Source: Dermanyssus gallinae
Lineage: Eukaryota; Arthropoda; Arachnida; Mesostigmata; Dermanyssidae
Direction: 5' to 3'
DNA: 64,000 nt
Assembly (NCBI GenBank): GCA_003439945.1
Contig: QVRM01001782.1
Location: 992,001 to 1,056,000, forward strand
A model generated the notes under the pieces. The model saw only the letters and a program-made list of their open reading frames with translations. It made no database searches and had not been told where the DNA came from. Shown here piece after piece: positions 35,166 through 45,400 of this stretch (its first letter is position 1; each line of letters opens with the position of its first letter). The position numbers and the translations under genes were made by a program.

Positions 35166-36500
35166 ATATAATCGTTGCTTAGGCAGTCAAACGAGTAATT
35201 TTGAGCCAATAGTAAGCCGTTCGCATTTGCTTCGAATGCGAGATTTAGCTTCTTTGGCACTGCCAAGAAGCTTCCCATTAGCTACAGCGAATGCGTGAAC
35301 GCAATCAGCCACAATTGGCTTGCCTTATCGACAAGGATGACGATAAGAGAAGCCTAGGGGTCTTACTCACTCACTTCGCTCGTCTTTTGCTCGTAACATT
35401 CGCTTACCCAAAGTAAGGTTGCAACCCAAGGCCAAAGAAGAGATCCAAAGACGAGGATGACGAATGGACAAGCAATCAAAGAAAACAAAAACCTACAAGT
35501 GGACAAAGAAAAACGGAAGGACGAAAGATAGCGAGGCAAGAGTATATCCGCAGAAGGCGGCGACGATCCGATCATCGTATTTGTTTTGGGATTGTCGACT
35601 TGTCTTTAAGTGTGGAATGGAGGAGAACACAAGGAGGAGAACAAGGCAGTGTGTACGAGTGTCGCCGAAGAAACGGGGCAGCAGGACAAATCTGAGCAAA
35701 AAATCGGACGAGATTGAAGGATGGAGGGCTCATCACACTCGGGCAGAAATCGGGCCTTAGCCAGGGACGAGGAAGCCGCCAAATTAAGCGACAGCGCTGG
35801 AACGCCTCAGAGGAAAAGCCGACCGGGCCTTTTCAGGACACATGAAGCCTTCTAATGTGCCGCTTGCGTCTAGCTCGGCCGGACCTAGATAAGATCATAT
35901 ACTTTGGCGGCGGTGCTTTCTATGCCACGTTAACATCGAAATCGAATGAAGCTATTTATTATCACTGCTGCAAAAATATCACTACTTAGGTGACCATTTC
36001 TGACAAATTTTCGAAATGTTTACACGTCAAAAAGACGTACACAATTAACAAAATGTATGTTTTGTTTTTGTATTAGTGTAAATGTTTATGGTCATTTAGT
36101 GTCCACGCATTCCATTTATTACATTAGAAATAATTATGGTTTTAAGTTCACAGACTCCAGGCATGTAATTAGCTAAGTAAAAATGTATACTACATCGGAA
36201 AGCAGCGCTTAAAAATTAAAAATGTTTCAAGTGCCTTATTTTCAATTATGTTGATTTGACATAAATTAGGTATATTAAACACTTTACAAAGTTGTCTTCA
36301 TAATCCGTTATTTTTTTTCACGCTTCCGGCAAGAGAAATCGCGCTGTCATAATGCCTAATGACAAGTTGATTACTCGTTTCCGCTATTGGTAATATTGGC
36401 GTCGTTGTCTGTGCCTGCGGCGGTCTGCAATTGCGTTTTTCGACCACTTGCGTTCGTGGTTTGCATTTTTTCCATAAAGCAGTTTCGAGGTTGAGAGGAC

Positions 36501-37900
36501 TTTGGAGCGAATTAATGTTGTAGACGTCGCGTTCGCTAAGATTTCGCACCGACGTCAGGCAATGGTCACAAACGGATGCAGTTGCAGCATAAAACAGGTG
36601 CGATTTACGTCTGCACCCGCCACGAAGGCAATCCGCTGCGAAACGAGCCGGCTGCGTTCGCCTCAGTCATGGGGCGATTGTAGTGAAATCGCCGCTAAAG
36701 GCAGCGTGTGTGCCGGTTGCAATGAACGATCCGGAATAATGTGTGCGCGGACGTCCAAGACGCAGGCTATCTGCTGGGTAGCCACTTTGAATGCGGGGTT
36801 AAGAAATGCCCATATGGCAGCCTATGATAGGTCTCCTGTAGTGTAGCAGTATGCAGTCTTTCTACTAACGGTGCTCCATCGATGGGGCGGATCGGCTAGG
36901 CTGCTCGTCGTCGTACTGCCCCCCTATGGATATCTGTATGGCCTTGAGATCCTCGGTCGGTCACGGCGAAACTTCTCCCCGCCCGTGCCCCTGGGCGGCG
37001 TCTCCCCTGTTCTCCTCTTCAAATAATAGGGTAATAAAGTCGATCGATGTCGGTAAGAGAGAGATGGAATGGGGGCCCAGCGCTGATAGTGGTGAGGACA
37101 ATGGCGGCAGAGCGCCAGAGTGGGTAGACTGGGACTACTAGTTTGTACCCGTCTCTACCCGTCCCTACTGTTCCCGTTAGCTAAGCCGTTCCTTCATTTG
37201 ATGGTTCCGCTATACGCCCCCTTTGCCCTCGAAACGAACTCTCGCGCGGTGCCTGGCTCCTTCTTCATGGGCGCAATTCCCTTTCCGTTTTTCTCTTCCT
37301 CTCTCCCTCCTACCTACGACGCCGTCTCTGCACCGACCATCCATCGAGCTTTTCTTTTTCCCGACACTCCCCTTCATCCCTACGTTGCCCGATACTCCTG
37401 CTCGGCCGACGGACACACAGTACCCCCTAAAAAGAAAGAGTGCTGCGCCAACCACTACTGGCCAGCCGCCTGGCCCTACTACTACTACTACAACTAGTAG
37501 TAGTAGTAGTATTAGTATTCTTCTTAATAGAAGAAATACTACTTCTGCCACGACCAAGTGCAGACGAAATAGAAGACGAAGAAAAAGGACGAAGAAGAGG
37601 TAGAAGTAACGGACGACGTCGTGTCAGAGAAGCAATAGCAACAGCAGCAGTCGGCGGATCCGCTGTGGGCATGGTGTTTCCTAAGCAATCCGTTTTTGTC
37701 GTGGAGCCTCGTTTCAGCAGTGTCTCAATGTTTTCGTTCTTTCTACATACATGCGTACATACATACATATGTACGTACGTGCATACAAATATGTGTGTGC
37801 CTGTTTGGCTGTGTATCTAACGAAGATTCCTCCGCTCTCCGACTGGCTGTCTGGGGCTGCCTACAAGGCAATTTCTTCCCCTATGGACTGACAGATTTAT
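36501..37900. other. GC-rich island, low-complexity ORFs
   Basis: ORFs of 114-126 codons in several frames overlap and are repeat-driven. Contains the TAC/TAG triplet palindrome at 37477-37511 and ACATACAT/GTACGTAC repeats near 37745-37785. No domain is recognised. Confidence 0.45.
37477..37511. repeat. (TAC)n/(TAG)n palindrome
   Basis: Five TAC-type triplets face TAG triplets across a short centre, giving a hairpin of about 15-bp arms. Confidence 0.8.
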
Positions 37901-38436
37901 TTGTCGATTTGTACGGTGCGAACTTTCTCGTTCCCTCGTGTCCCTGGACAACGCTGTCGTGACGTCCTTGACGTCAATTCGCTTCGTTTTGAGGACGGCG
38001 CTCTGCTCGTTCAGTCAACGCGGGTCATTAAAGCTGGAGATGGTTGCCGTCTTCTCATCTCTATCCTTCTCGCCTGCTATCCCGCTGTACTTAGAGAGGT
38101 CATTCCATTCGTGGAGCGGAAGCTTCAGCAGGTACATAGGGAGATTTTTACGCTTCTGGTGCTGTGTGGCTGAGTGACCAGAGTGAGAGGAGTTAGCTAA
38201 CTCGTTGGTGGTGGCCTGTTACTCCTGCACAAGTGCGCACGTGAAGGCGACCTGCCCAGACAGACTCTGATGGCCCGGGCTAGACTCGACTAAGGTGTTC
38301 GTCCGTCGCTCCACTGCCATTTCTTGCTGCACTTCAATCCTCAGAACTTTATCGCGATCGAATCGTACAGCCATCCCTGCATGTTCGACAAAATAGAGCA
38401 AAAACTATACTTCGAGCAGAGTTACAGAAGGCCCTT
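37901..38436. other. No recognisable gene
   Basis: Two overlapping plus ORFs (79-90 codons) without motifs. Confidence 0.45.
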
Positions 38437-38449
38437 TATATATAGGGTC

Positions 38450-38461
<12 letters not shown>
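38437..38461. repeat. 11-bp-arm palindrome (TATATATAGGG / CCCTATATATA)
   Basis: Arms 38437-38447 and 38451-38461 around TCA. The GGGT/ACCC wording resembles transposon termini, so it may be two joined element ends. Confidence 0.7.

Positions 38462-38491
<30 letters not shown>
38454..38491. repeat. (TA)n microsatellite
   Basis: TA array with CACATATACA at its end, preceding a mariner relic. Confidence 0.92.
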
Positions 38492-38493
<2 letters not shown>

Positions 38494-38509
38494 TTCTGCG
38501 CGGAAAGAA

Positions 38510-38885
38510 AAGAATGCAACCCAAGCCGTAACTAAAATATGTAAAGTGTATAGCGGAGAGGCAATAACAGATAGGAAAGTTCAAAAGAGTCCGATTTAGG
38601 AACGTCGATTTCGATGTTAACGCTTTAGACCGGCCCGGACGCTCTGCGACAGTGGACATGGCCGCATTAACAACAGTGCTCTAACGAAATCCACACCTAT
38701 CGCTGCGCGAGATTGCGGCCATTGTCCACGTACCATACACATTCATTCACAGGCATCTCCATGCCGACGGATTCGTCAGCAAGTTGAATGTACGGGTGCC
38801 GCACACGCTCACGAATCGCTAACTGAAGATACATGTGCTAGAATGCGATCAGCTTTGTGTGCCTTCTCATACGATTTCGCTGTTT
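38510..38885 (+). pseudogene. N-terminal fragment of an irritans-like mariner transposase
   Basis: Plus-strand blocks, across frame changes, are ICKVYSGEAITDRKVQK (about 38530-38585), then RNVDFDVNALDRPGRSATVD (about 38598-38657), REIAAIVHVPYTFIHRHLHA (about 38710-38765), and GFVSKLNVRVPHTL (about 38766-38815, the WVPHEL motif with Trp lost). These form the two helix-turn-helix motifs and linker of a mariner transposase. The catalytic half is absent. At least two stops and one frameshift are present. The lineage differs from the copies at 10, 43, 47 and 53 kb. Confidence 0.85.
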
Positions 38886-40589
38886 GACCTTTTATAATGT
38901 CGTCGTCATCATATCGTTCATCATGCCGGATATACGTTGCACGCTAGGTACACCGCGGCGTAATTTTTTGCTGCACGAAAGTAGTCAAATCACTGTTGGT
39001 CAAGTCGCGCCCTAAGAGCGTGCTGGAGATACAAGAACAGAACATGATGGAGACACAAGGACAGAGGTATGCTAGAGAGGGCATTTTGTCGTCCCTTTTA
39101 TTCCTGTGTTCTCGGTTACCGAGTTTTAGACTAGCCTGCTTGCTATGGACTGAACGACGAAGGTTTTATTAGCGTTTGGTGGCTTTCGACGCATGTAGAA
39201 TGGCCATAGAATGGCACACTGTGAGCAGCGATAGGTTAGAGGAATTGACGGCTGATGTTTCTGAGACACCTCAAACTAACAAGAGGTGTGAGGCGGACAG
39301 AGTGAGAGAGAAAGAGATTACACAGGCTTCAATAATACGATAGGACTGTCGTGGCGTCACATGGCGTCACTCTCAATGCACATTTTAAACCTACTGGCGC
39401 GGCACAGTGGCGATTAAGTTGCGCACTATGTGCAGAGACGAAAGCCGACTGTCGATCGCTGGCTTAGGGGGTCGTCCATCCTGACGCGGGTGGAACAGGC
39501 CTTCGTTGTTGTTGGGAAATTGTAGGCGTCTCGGCGGTGCGCATCCTAAAACGCTGAAATCGACTGGAAACCTTGATGGCCTACCCGACGGATTCGCTCG
39601 CTCGCCCCAACCAGACAGGCCCCTAGGCTCTCTTAACCGTAGTGGTCCTACTTGTTCGTCTCTCTTCCCTCTATTCTGTTCTCCTTTGGCGCCGTCGATC
39701 CGGGTCTCCGGGCTCATCTTACGGTTGGCCTGGTATCTAAGACAGAAACGGAGTCGACCAACAAATGGCTTTCGAGGAGAACCTTTCTAAATTCAAGTGG
39801 TACACAACCATTCACAACCATCTAAACTCGCGGGACGCCTTTCCCGTTAAAATGCCACTATGCTGTTAGCATAACCTTCGGCTTGCTTCTAACCAAATAA
39901 AACCAGACTACTCAGCGCCTGCGGATAGACGCCGACCTCTAGTGTTTTCGGCAAAACAGAGAATGACCACCGTATATAGAAAATTTGGCTTGATAATACG
40001 CGCCTCAGGCCTTCTGCTCCGTTGTTGGATATAATGTTTAAGGATTGAGATTTGTGTTACCAAATCAACGATTTTCATCGATGTTGTTTTTGCCATCAAC
40101 GTTAACGTTTTTTTGGCTTTCTTAAATAATACCTTACTTAAAATGTATAGAGATCTCCAAGGGACCCGTAACATGCACTCTGCGACTAACAGCTATTCGG
40201 AGGAGCTTGGTGTCCGCTTACGACAATGGAAAAGAGCAGCTCCGAAAACCCGCACACCTGTTTGCCTGGTGACATGGCATGGTTACCATTATCATTTGTG
40301 CCTGAGTAGCCAATGTTATGAAGCAGATTATTGCTGAAAGTCCAACATCGATCGGTAGCATGTAGATGGGTGCATATAAATATGGTAGGCACAACGTCGC
40401 CACCATGAAAAGAAAGAACACACAGTTCTAGCAATTTAAGGATGAACAAAACAGCTATATATAAATAATATCTTATTTTGCTAGCAATTTGCATTATTTC
40501 TAGACAGAAGGTTTTTTCAGCTTTTTTCCATTATGAGCCAAACATAACGGTTCATGGCAACCGAATGACAGGAAACAGTAACATACCGC
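38886..40589. other. No recognisable gene
   Basis: The 108-codon minus ORF (39391-39717) and 94-codon plus ORF (39506-39790) overlap; neither shows a motif. Rest AT-rich. Confidence 0.45.
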
Positions 40590-40672
40590 CTGATTAATAG
40601 CACGGACGCTATTTGTACTAGGCCCATATATATGTGTTCAACACAAAATACTACATTTAGAATATCTGTCTC

Positions 40673-40716
<44 letters not shown>

Positions 40717-40717
40717 G
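40590..40717 (+). mobile_element. LINE 3' tail ending in (TAA)n
   Basis: The 3'-end-like sequence (TTCAACACA ... CTACATTTAGAATA) followed by (TAA)n at 40672-40716 matches the 3' end of the LINE copy ending at 41628. No coding part is recognisable upstream. Confidence 0.65.
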
Positions 40718-40875
40718 CGTGGTCCTATAAGCGCCAGAAGCGCGAAGTGTTTTGAGGAATATCGCAAAACTTACGGAGGATTATACAGGCGACCGATGCA
40801 AAGCGTTGTTCCTGTATTCCACTGGTTGTTTGTAAATGGAACGCGGCTTCAATTACAAGCGCCGTGGACTAATAC
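40718..40875 (+). pseudogene. 5'-truncated LINE C-terminal fragment
   Basis: It begins at the (TAA)n tract. In shifting frames it reads FEEYRKTYGG and a LAVCRGNAAS-like end (VVCKWNAASITSAVD, about 40826-40872), the same C-terminus as the copies at 16260-16563 and 40975-41628. Only about 50 residues remain. Confidence 0.7.
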
Positions 40876-40974
40876 GAATTATGTGATAACATTGAGATAA
40901 GTGAAAACGACAATTCATCACAAGTGTACGAATGTAGCGCTAATAAAACAAGTAAAGTCAGCTTGGCATTATAC

Positions 40975-41628
40975 TGGATCCTAACTTATTTTGCTTGGTT
41001 TGGGATATTGGGATAGGCGCCTTCGTCTGTGAGCCGCTCTTATGCATGCCGTGTGGTGGACTGGTCGACTCTGATACCCGTAAAGATGCCTAGAAAGTCC
41101 GCCGGGCTTACAAGGCACGCGCAACTCAATGGAAAAATGAGAAGGGTACTGAGGAGAGCAGAAATACCGCCCACAGTCGGCCAAAAGGCCGGATGGGGTT
41201 ATCATACATCAATAGTCGCATAGCAAATGTCTTGTGTGGGATGTAAGGGTCTCATGCTCGACGGCAGTATTCTACCATCGGCACAGCTCTGTCGAGGATT
41301 GTGGATGTGTCGCAGAACATGCAGACTCGGGAAAGCGAAGAAAGCATCTCGAGCTGTCAAAAAGCTACCACTTTATACCTATTGCTTTGCAGACAGTGGG
41401 CCCTATAAGTGTCGGCACCACGAAGCTTTTGAAGGATATCGCGAAAGGTACGGAAGATATTACGGGCGGCCGACGCAAGATGATGTTTCTGAGGCGGACG
41501 ATGATGCTATTGGCTGTTTGTGAAAGAAACGTGGCTTCTGTTATAAGCGCCATGGGCTGACAAGAAATTCACTGATAACAGTATACATATTTATTCAACA
41601 CAATTGTAGACACTACTACTACTATTTA
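40975..41628 (+). pseudogene. 5'-truncated LINE: zinc motif, nuclease-like domain and tail
   Basis: Ordered blocks on the plus strand are AFVCEPLLCMPCGG (about 41009-41050, cysteine-rich C-x4-C-x2-C motif), RKSAGLTRHAQLNG and RRVLRRAEIPPTV (about 41092-41175), CLVWDVRVSC (about 41230-41260, the VWD of the restriction-enzyme-like nuclease domain), CVAEHADSGKRRKHLELS (about 41304-41360), FIPIALQTVGPIS, and LLAVCERNVASVISAMG with stop at about 41560. The non-coding 3' end runs to 41628 into (TAA)n. Frameshifts break the frame near 41226. The full RT is missing. The same domain set follows the RT in the copy at 60672-62725. Confidence 0.85.
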
Positions 41629-41639
41629 GAATAATAATA

Positions 41640-41720
<81 letters not shown>
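41629..41720. repeat. (TAA)n microsatellite joining two LINE copies
   Basis: About 30 TAA units. The left side is the 3' end of one LINE copy and the right side is the 5'-truncated start of the next. Poly-Tyr and poly-Leu ORFs on the minus strand are artefacts. Confidence 0.95.
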
Positions 41721-41721
<1 letters not shown>

Positions 41722-42031
41722 GCTGAACTTAACGCCATAGTTAGAAGAGCTCTTAGAAGGGCAGGGATACCATCTACATCCGAGCCGAAGGGTCTTAATG
41801 GCAGCAGTGAGCTGCGGCCTAACGGGTTTATGAACGTGGTCACACGGAAAAAGCCTTGTATGGGATGTAACGGTTTCATGCACAGGGGCCTTATCGTATT
41901 TACACCACAACGCCGTTAAGTCGGGATGGGTAGCAGAGCGCGCGGAGTCTGAAAAACGAAGGAAGTATCTCTATCTAGAAGCTACTACTTTGTACCCATT
42001 AATAATGGGGTACCATAATAATAATAATATC
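41721..42031 (+). pseudogene. 5'-truncated LINE nuclease-like domain fragment
   Basis: Begins directly after (TAA)n with LNAIVRRALRRAGIPSTSEP, then LRPNGF (normally RPDG). After a shift it reads HGKSLVWDVTVSCTGALSYL and WVAERAESEKRRKYL (about 41850-41975). It matches the same domain at 40975-41628 and 60672-62725. It ends in a short (AAT)n run at about 42015-42031. PDG reads PNG, so the presumed nuclease acid is mutated. Confidence 0.85.
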
Positions 42032-43173
42032 ACGTTATGACAGTAAAAACATGATGACGGCGATGGGAATGCCGATGGTGACTATGGCATCAACAAGTGT
42101 TACGACACAATAGGCTATTCTGTTCTGGTTTTGCGTTGTCGTTACGTAGGTACGTTGTCTCTACGTGCTGAGGTGCTAACTATTCGTTGCCGCGACTTGA
42201 GTACAGGCGCCTAATTTCGCAATTGACAAAGAACAAGGCCGACTTAAGATTCAAAAACCATTCATATGATCCTGCGCGGTCGTGCTAATTTTATTAAAAT
42301 TACTGACGCCGGAGCGCAGTTGGAAGCGCCGAGTAGCCGCAGACAATGAGAACAATAGTAGTTGTTAATGTTTGACTATAACCAGACTACTAGAATTTCG
42401 ACCCCGATAATTTATATAAACGTTGCGGTGTCACGCGTAAATGCGCATAGCGCTCGCAATACAAAATTTTGTAAATTCAGCTTTTGAGTGCAATTATTTG
42501 CTTTCGTCGTGTCGTTCGGTCTTTTTCCACACCTGTCCCAACTAGGGCCAATGTTATGCTTCTTCAACAGGGTACCTTCGAACGAGTGAGGTAAGACTCT
42601 GTGCCAAAGGCTTACCGTCTCTGAGCAATGCCCTTATTAAGCGGCTTGATCCTCGTCCTCAATAGAGCCTAGTGGTTTGCATCCAATCCGATGAACAGCC
42701 GGGCAAGAGGATAAGACTAGTGCCGGTATACCTAACCGCCTAACAGCCTTGGCAGGGCGTCGGCGCCATCGTGGCGTCGACCACACACATATAGGAGGAG
42801 ATATATCGTACATAGAGTTAGGATCCAGTAGTGTGGGGGTCAAGGGCGCCAATGCATCGCACCGGGGATAATGCCCCCGCACTTCGTTCAATACAAACCT
42901 CACTTAAGTAGAATAAATGACACTGTGCAGACCGCGCCGACTAAATGCATCGGAATAGTATCAAAGGTGCCACGTGTATGCTTTGCCCCAAGAGCACACC
43001 GAATAGTAAAGCAGCTCGCAGATATCCAGACGTTTTGCTTGCAGCATAGGATTCATGCGTTGCTTAGTCTATTAGTATGTTCTAACGTCTACAAATGGTA
43101 GGCTAATAGGATCCCAAAAATGCGATCTTTCCTTGCTTGCTCGCGGTAAAAACGCTTCTGCTTTCACTTGACC
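42032..43173. other. No recognisable gene
   Basis: The 88-codon minus ORF (42637-42903) has no clear motif. No repeats of note. Confidence 0.45.
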
Positions 43174-43225
43174 AATATATATATATATATATATATATCA
43201 CTTGACCTATATATGTATATATATA
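43174..43225. repeat. (TA)n tracts at mariner left end
   Basis: Two TA arrays (43174-43198 and 43208-43225) split by CACTTGACC. The second ends in TA against the mariner terminus. Confidence 0.92.
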
Positions 43226-44468
43226 CAGGTAGTTCCACAAGTTTTTAAAATGAAAACCAAGAATTTTCCAAATCTTGTTTTTAATTTTTTCTTATTTGAT
43301 ATACTCCTCGAGAAGCTCAATACACTTTTCCCACCGAGATTTCAGAGCATTTATACCTCTTGAGTAAAATTCTGCGTCTTTAGACTGAAAATAGGCATTG
43401 ACAGCAGTTGTAACCTCTTCATTGCTGGAAAAACGCTTTCCACCGAGACGATTCTTCAAATGTCTGAAGAGGAAATAATAAGGGGGCCAGGTCTGGAGAA
43501 TAGGAAGGTTGTTCAATAAGTTCGAACCTCAGTTGGGCCAGTTTTGCCGTTGCTTGCCGCGACTTGTGTGCGGGAGCATTGTCCTGGTGAAACAGGACAA
43601 CCTTCTTCTGCAAAGCGGGCCGTTTCACGATGAGTTCTTGCTTCAGGCAGTCCAACAGTCTGCATAATATTCTCCCGTGATCGTTTTACCGCTCTCAAGG
43701 TAGTCGACCAGAATTATTCCACGTTGGTCCCAAAAAACCGTAGCCATCATCTTTCCGGCCGATGCCGTTGTCCGCACCCTCTTCGGAGGTCCTTCACCAG
43801 GTGCACACGATTGGCGAGATGCTTCTTGGGTCTCGGAAGTGTAGTGATGGATCCAGCTTTCATCGACGGTCACGAATCTGCGCCAAAAATCCGACGGATT
43901 TTTCGACATCTTGGCCAAATTTCGCTGTGAAGCGGAAACACGCGCGTCTGTTTGGCCTTGGTTGAGCAAATGCGGCACTCATTTTGCTCTGAGTTTTTTC
44001 ATCTTCAAGTTCTCGTGTAGGATGAAATGCACACTACCCAAACTGATCCCCAAGGCCTCCGATATCTCCTTAATGTTCACTCGCTTATCTGCGGCAACGA
44101 TTTTCCGCACTTTTTCCACGTTTTCCTCATCAGTTGCCGTTTTTGGGCGTCCTGAACGTAGTTCATCCTCGGTGCTCCTATATGGCGCAGAGTCACCGTA
44201 CACCTCGTCTAACTCAGTTTTCACTTGAGTCGCATTCCAACTTTTGAAATAAAAACGCTTGATAACCACTCGAAACTATTTTTTCTCAATTTTTCAAAAT
44301 CACGCCGATACGTTGCACGGGAAAAGCGATCAAACGAAATCGCAACGGCCAATCACCATAATATTTTGACTGCTAGCATTCGAAAAGTTGCCGTTTCCAA
44401 TAGCGGTGAAAGCGCGAAAAAATTCGAATTCTGAAAAGCTCATTTTAAGAACTTGTAGAACTACTCTG
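43226..44468 (-). mobile_element. Full-length dead mariner, TA on both sides
   Basis: About 1.24 kb with terminal inverted repeats CAGGTAGTTC (left) and, inverted, CAGAGTAGTTC (right), each bordered by TA, consistent with the TA target duplication. It is the same family as 10003-11298. Its right end and the adjoining (TA)n lie within 180 bases of the CAMTA exon, in opposite orientation to it. Confidence 0.94.
43292..44290 (-). pseudogene. Mariner transposase pseudogene, multiply broken
   Basis: Compared with the copy at 10024-11121, the start ATG reads ATT (44288-44290) and codon 5 is TAG. A 45-bp in-frame deletion removes 15 residues from the helix-turn-helix region after GDSAP. The Trp of WVPHLL is TGA (just above 43979). 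The remaining frame keeps VTVDESWIHHYT (first Asp), LFHQDNAPAHKS (second Asp), and a frameshifted third block (SPDLAP at about 43500). The C-terminus (LLEEYIK) is in a different frame. No protein can be made from it. Confidence 0.93.
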
Positions 44469-44500
<32 letters not shown>

Positions 44501-44507
44501 CTATGTT

Positions 44508-44557
<50 letters not shown>

Positions 44558-44580
44558 TATATATATATATATATATATGT
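44469..44580. repeat. (TA)n microsatellite just upstream of the CAMTA exon
   Basis: 112 bases of TA with CTATGTT and GATAT variants, ending 65 bases before the exon acceptor. Confidence 0.95.
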
Positions 44581-44643
44581 AACCGTATTGTGTGTTTTCA
44601 ATAGTAACGGGTAAAACTGCGTTTCGTGTCTAATTGCTTCGAC

Positions 44644-44645
44644 AG
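44644..44645 (+). promoter_or_regulatory. 3' splice site of the CAMTA exon
   Basis: CGACAG precedes GAG ATT GCG. The preceding 25 bases (GTTTCGTGTC...TTGCTTC) are only moderately pyrimidine-rich. AG plus exact match to the domain border in CAMTA proteins supports it. Confidence 0.85.
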
Positions 44646-44849
44646 GAGATTGCGGCTATCCTGATCAGCTTCGAGCGTCACGAGCAATGGCTTAGCAAAG
44701 AAGTGCGAATTCGTCCGCGGAGTGGCTCAATGCTACTTTACAGCCGGAAACGGGTCCGCTACCGGAGAGACGGCTATTGCTGGAAGAAACGCAAAGATGG
44801 TAAAACGACCCGAGAAGATCACATGAAGCTGAAAGTTCAAGGAACTGAG
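44646..44849 (+). CDS. CAMTA: CAMTA CG-1 domain internal exon (partial gene)
   Basis: CAMTA proteins are nuclear, calmodulin-binding transcription activators; the CG-1 domain binds DNA. This exon gives 68 codons, phase 0 at both ends, starting EIAAILISFERHEQWLSKEV and continuing with RIRPRSGSMLLYSRK, RYRRDGYCWKKRKDGKTTR and EDHMKLKVQGTE. These are the most conserved CG-1 segments, including the basic KKRKDGKTTREDH stretch. In other animals the domain continues with CxYGCYVHS, which would start the next exon; I do not find it in the 19 kb downstream, nor the preceding RHRWNTNE-type exon upstream, so flanking introns appear long. There is no stop, frameshift or odd residue. Neighbours are only transposon relics and repeats. 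This is the only clear host exon in the window; the remaining CAMTA domains (TIG/IPT, ankyrin, IQ) are not here. Confidence 0.94.
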
Positions 44850-44855
44850 GTAGGG
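44850..44855 (+). promoter_or_regulatory. 5' splice site of the CAMTA exon
   Basis: GAG followed by GTAGGG. The junction falls right after Gly-Thr-Glu, where CAMTA proteins continue with Cys. Confidence 0.85.
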
Positions 44856-45400
44856 GCAAAATGATTCTCTTCGAAAAAGAATTTTTTTATGCAGTTGCAT
44901 CATAGCATGCGATCTCACGACATTGTTCGGTCTCACAATCCATCTGATGATATTAGCACACGCAATTGGAATGCTCCTCATATTTATTCTCCTTTCGCAT
45001 ATGCCATGCTGACCCAAGTTGTGGGTTAGTGTATCTTAGATGCGCCGCTGGACTGTTGGTCTTTGACAGTTAACCTGTTTATTTTCGCACTATCACTAAC
45101 TTGTAATGCCACCTGTTGTTTTAGTGATTCGATACCATTTACAACATGTATGCTCTATATATATTAGACCGTAGTAACCGCATAATGCCGCCTGTCATTG
45201 AACATGCTATATATACACGTTTCATAATAATATCTGCCCCTTCACCTCGACGACGACTCGGTACAACCATGGATATAACTACTATTCACTCGCCACATTG
45301 CGCCCCAATGAGGCGACGGTCACATTGAGTGTATGAATTTTTTTTTGGCAAACAAACTTGCACCAATACTTCCCGTTAGCATGTTTGCCGTTATCGTTTA
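44856..45400 (+). other. Presumed CAMTA intron, no other feature
   Basis: Follows the exon donor; AT-rich, no second CG-1 exon visible. Confidence 0.5.

Larger units (their letters stand above)
33811..36500. other. No recognisable protein gene
   Basis: AT-rich to mixed DNA with a (TA)n tract at 35109-35165 and AGC/AAC triplets near 35021-35046. The 98-codon plus ORF (35464-35760) is Lys/Arg-rich and unrecognised. Confidence 0.45.

Noticed and set aside
41622..41910. Poly-Tyr and poly-Leu ORFs on the minus strand
   Set aside because: Artefacts of the (TAA)n array.
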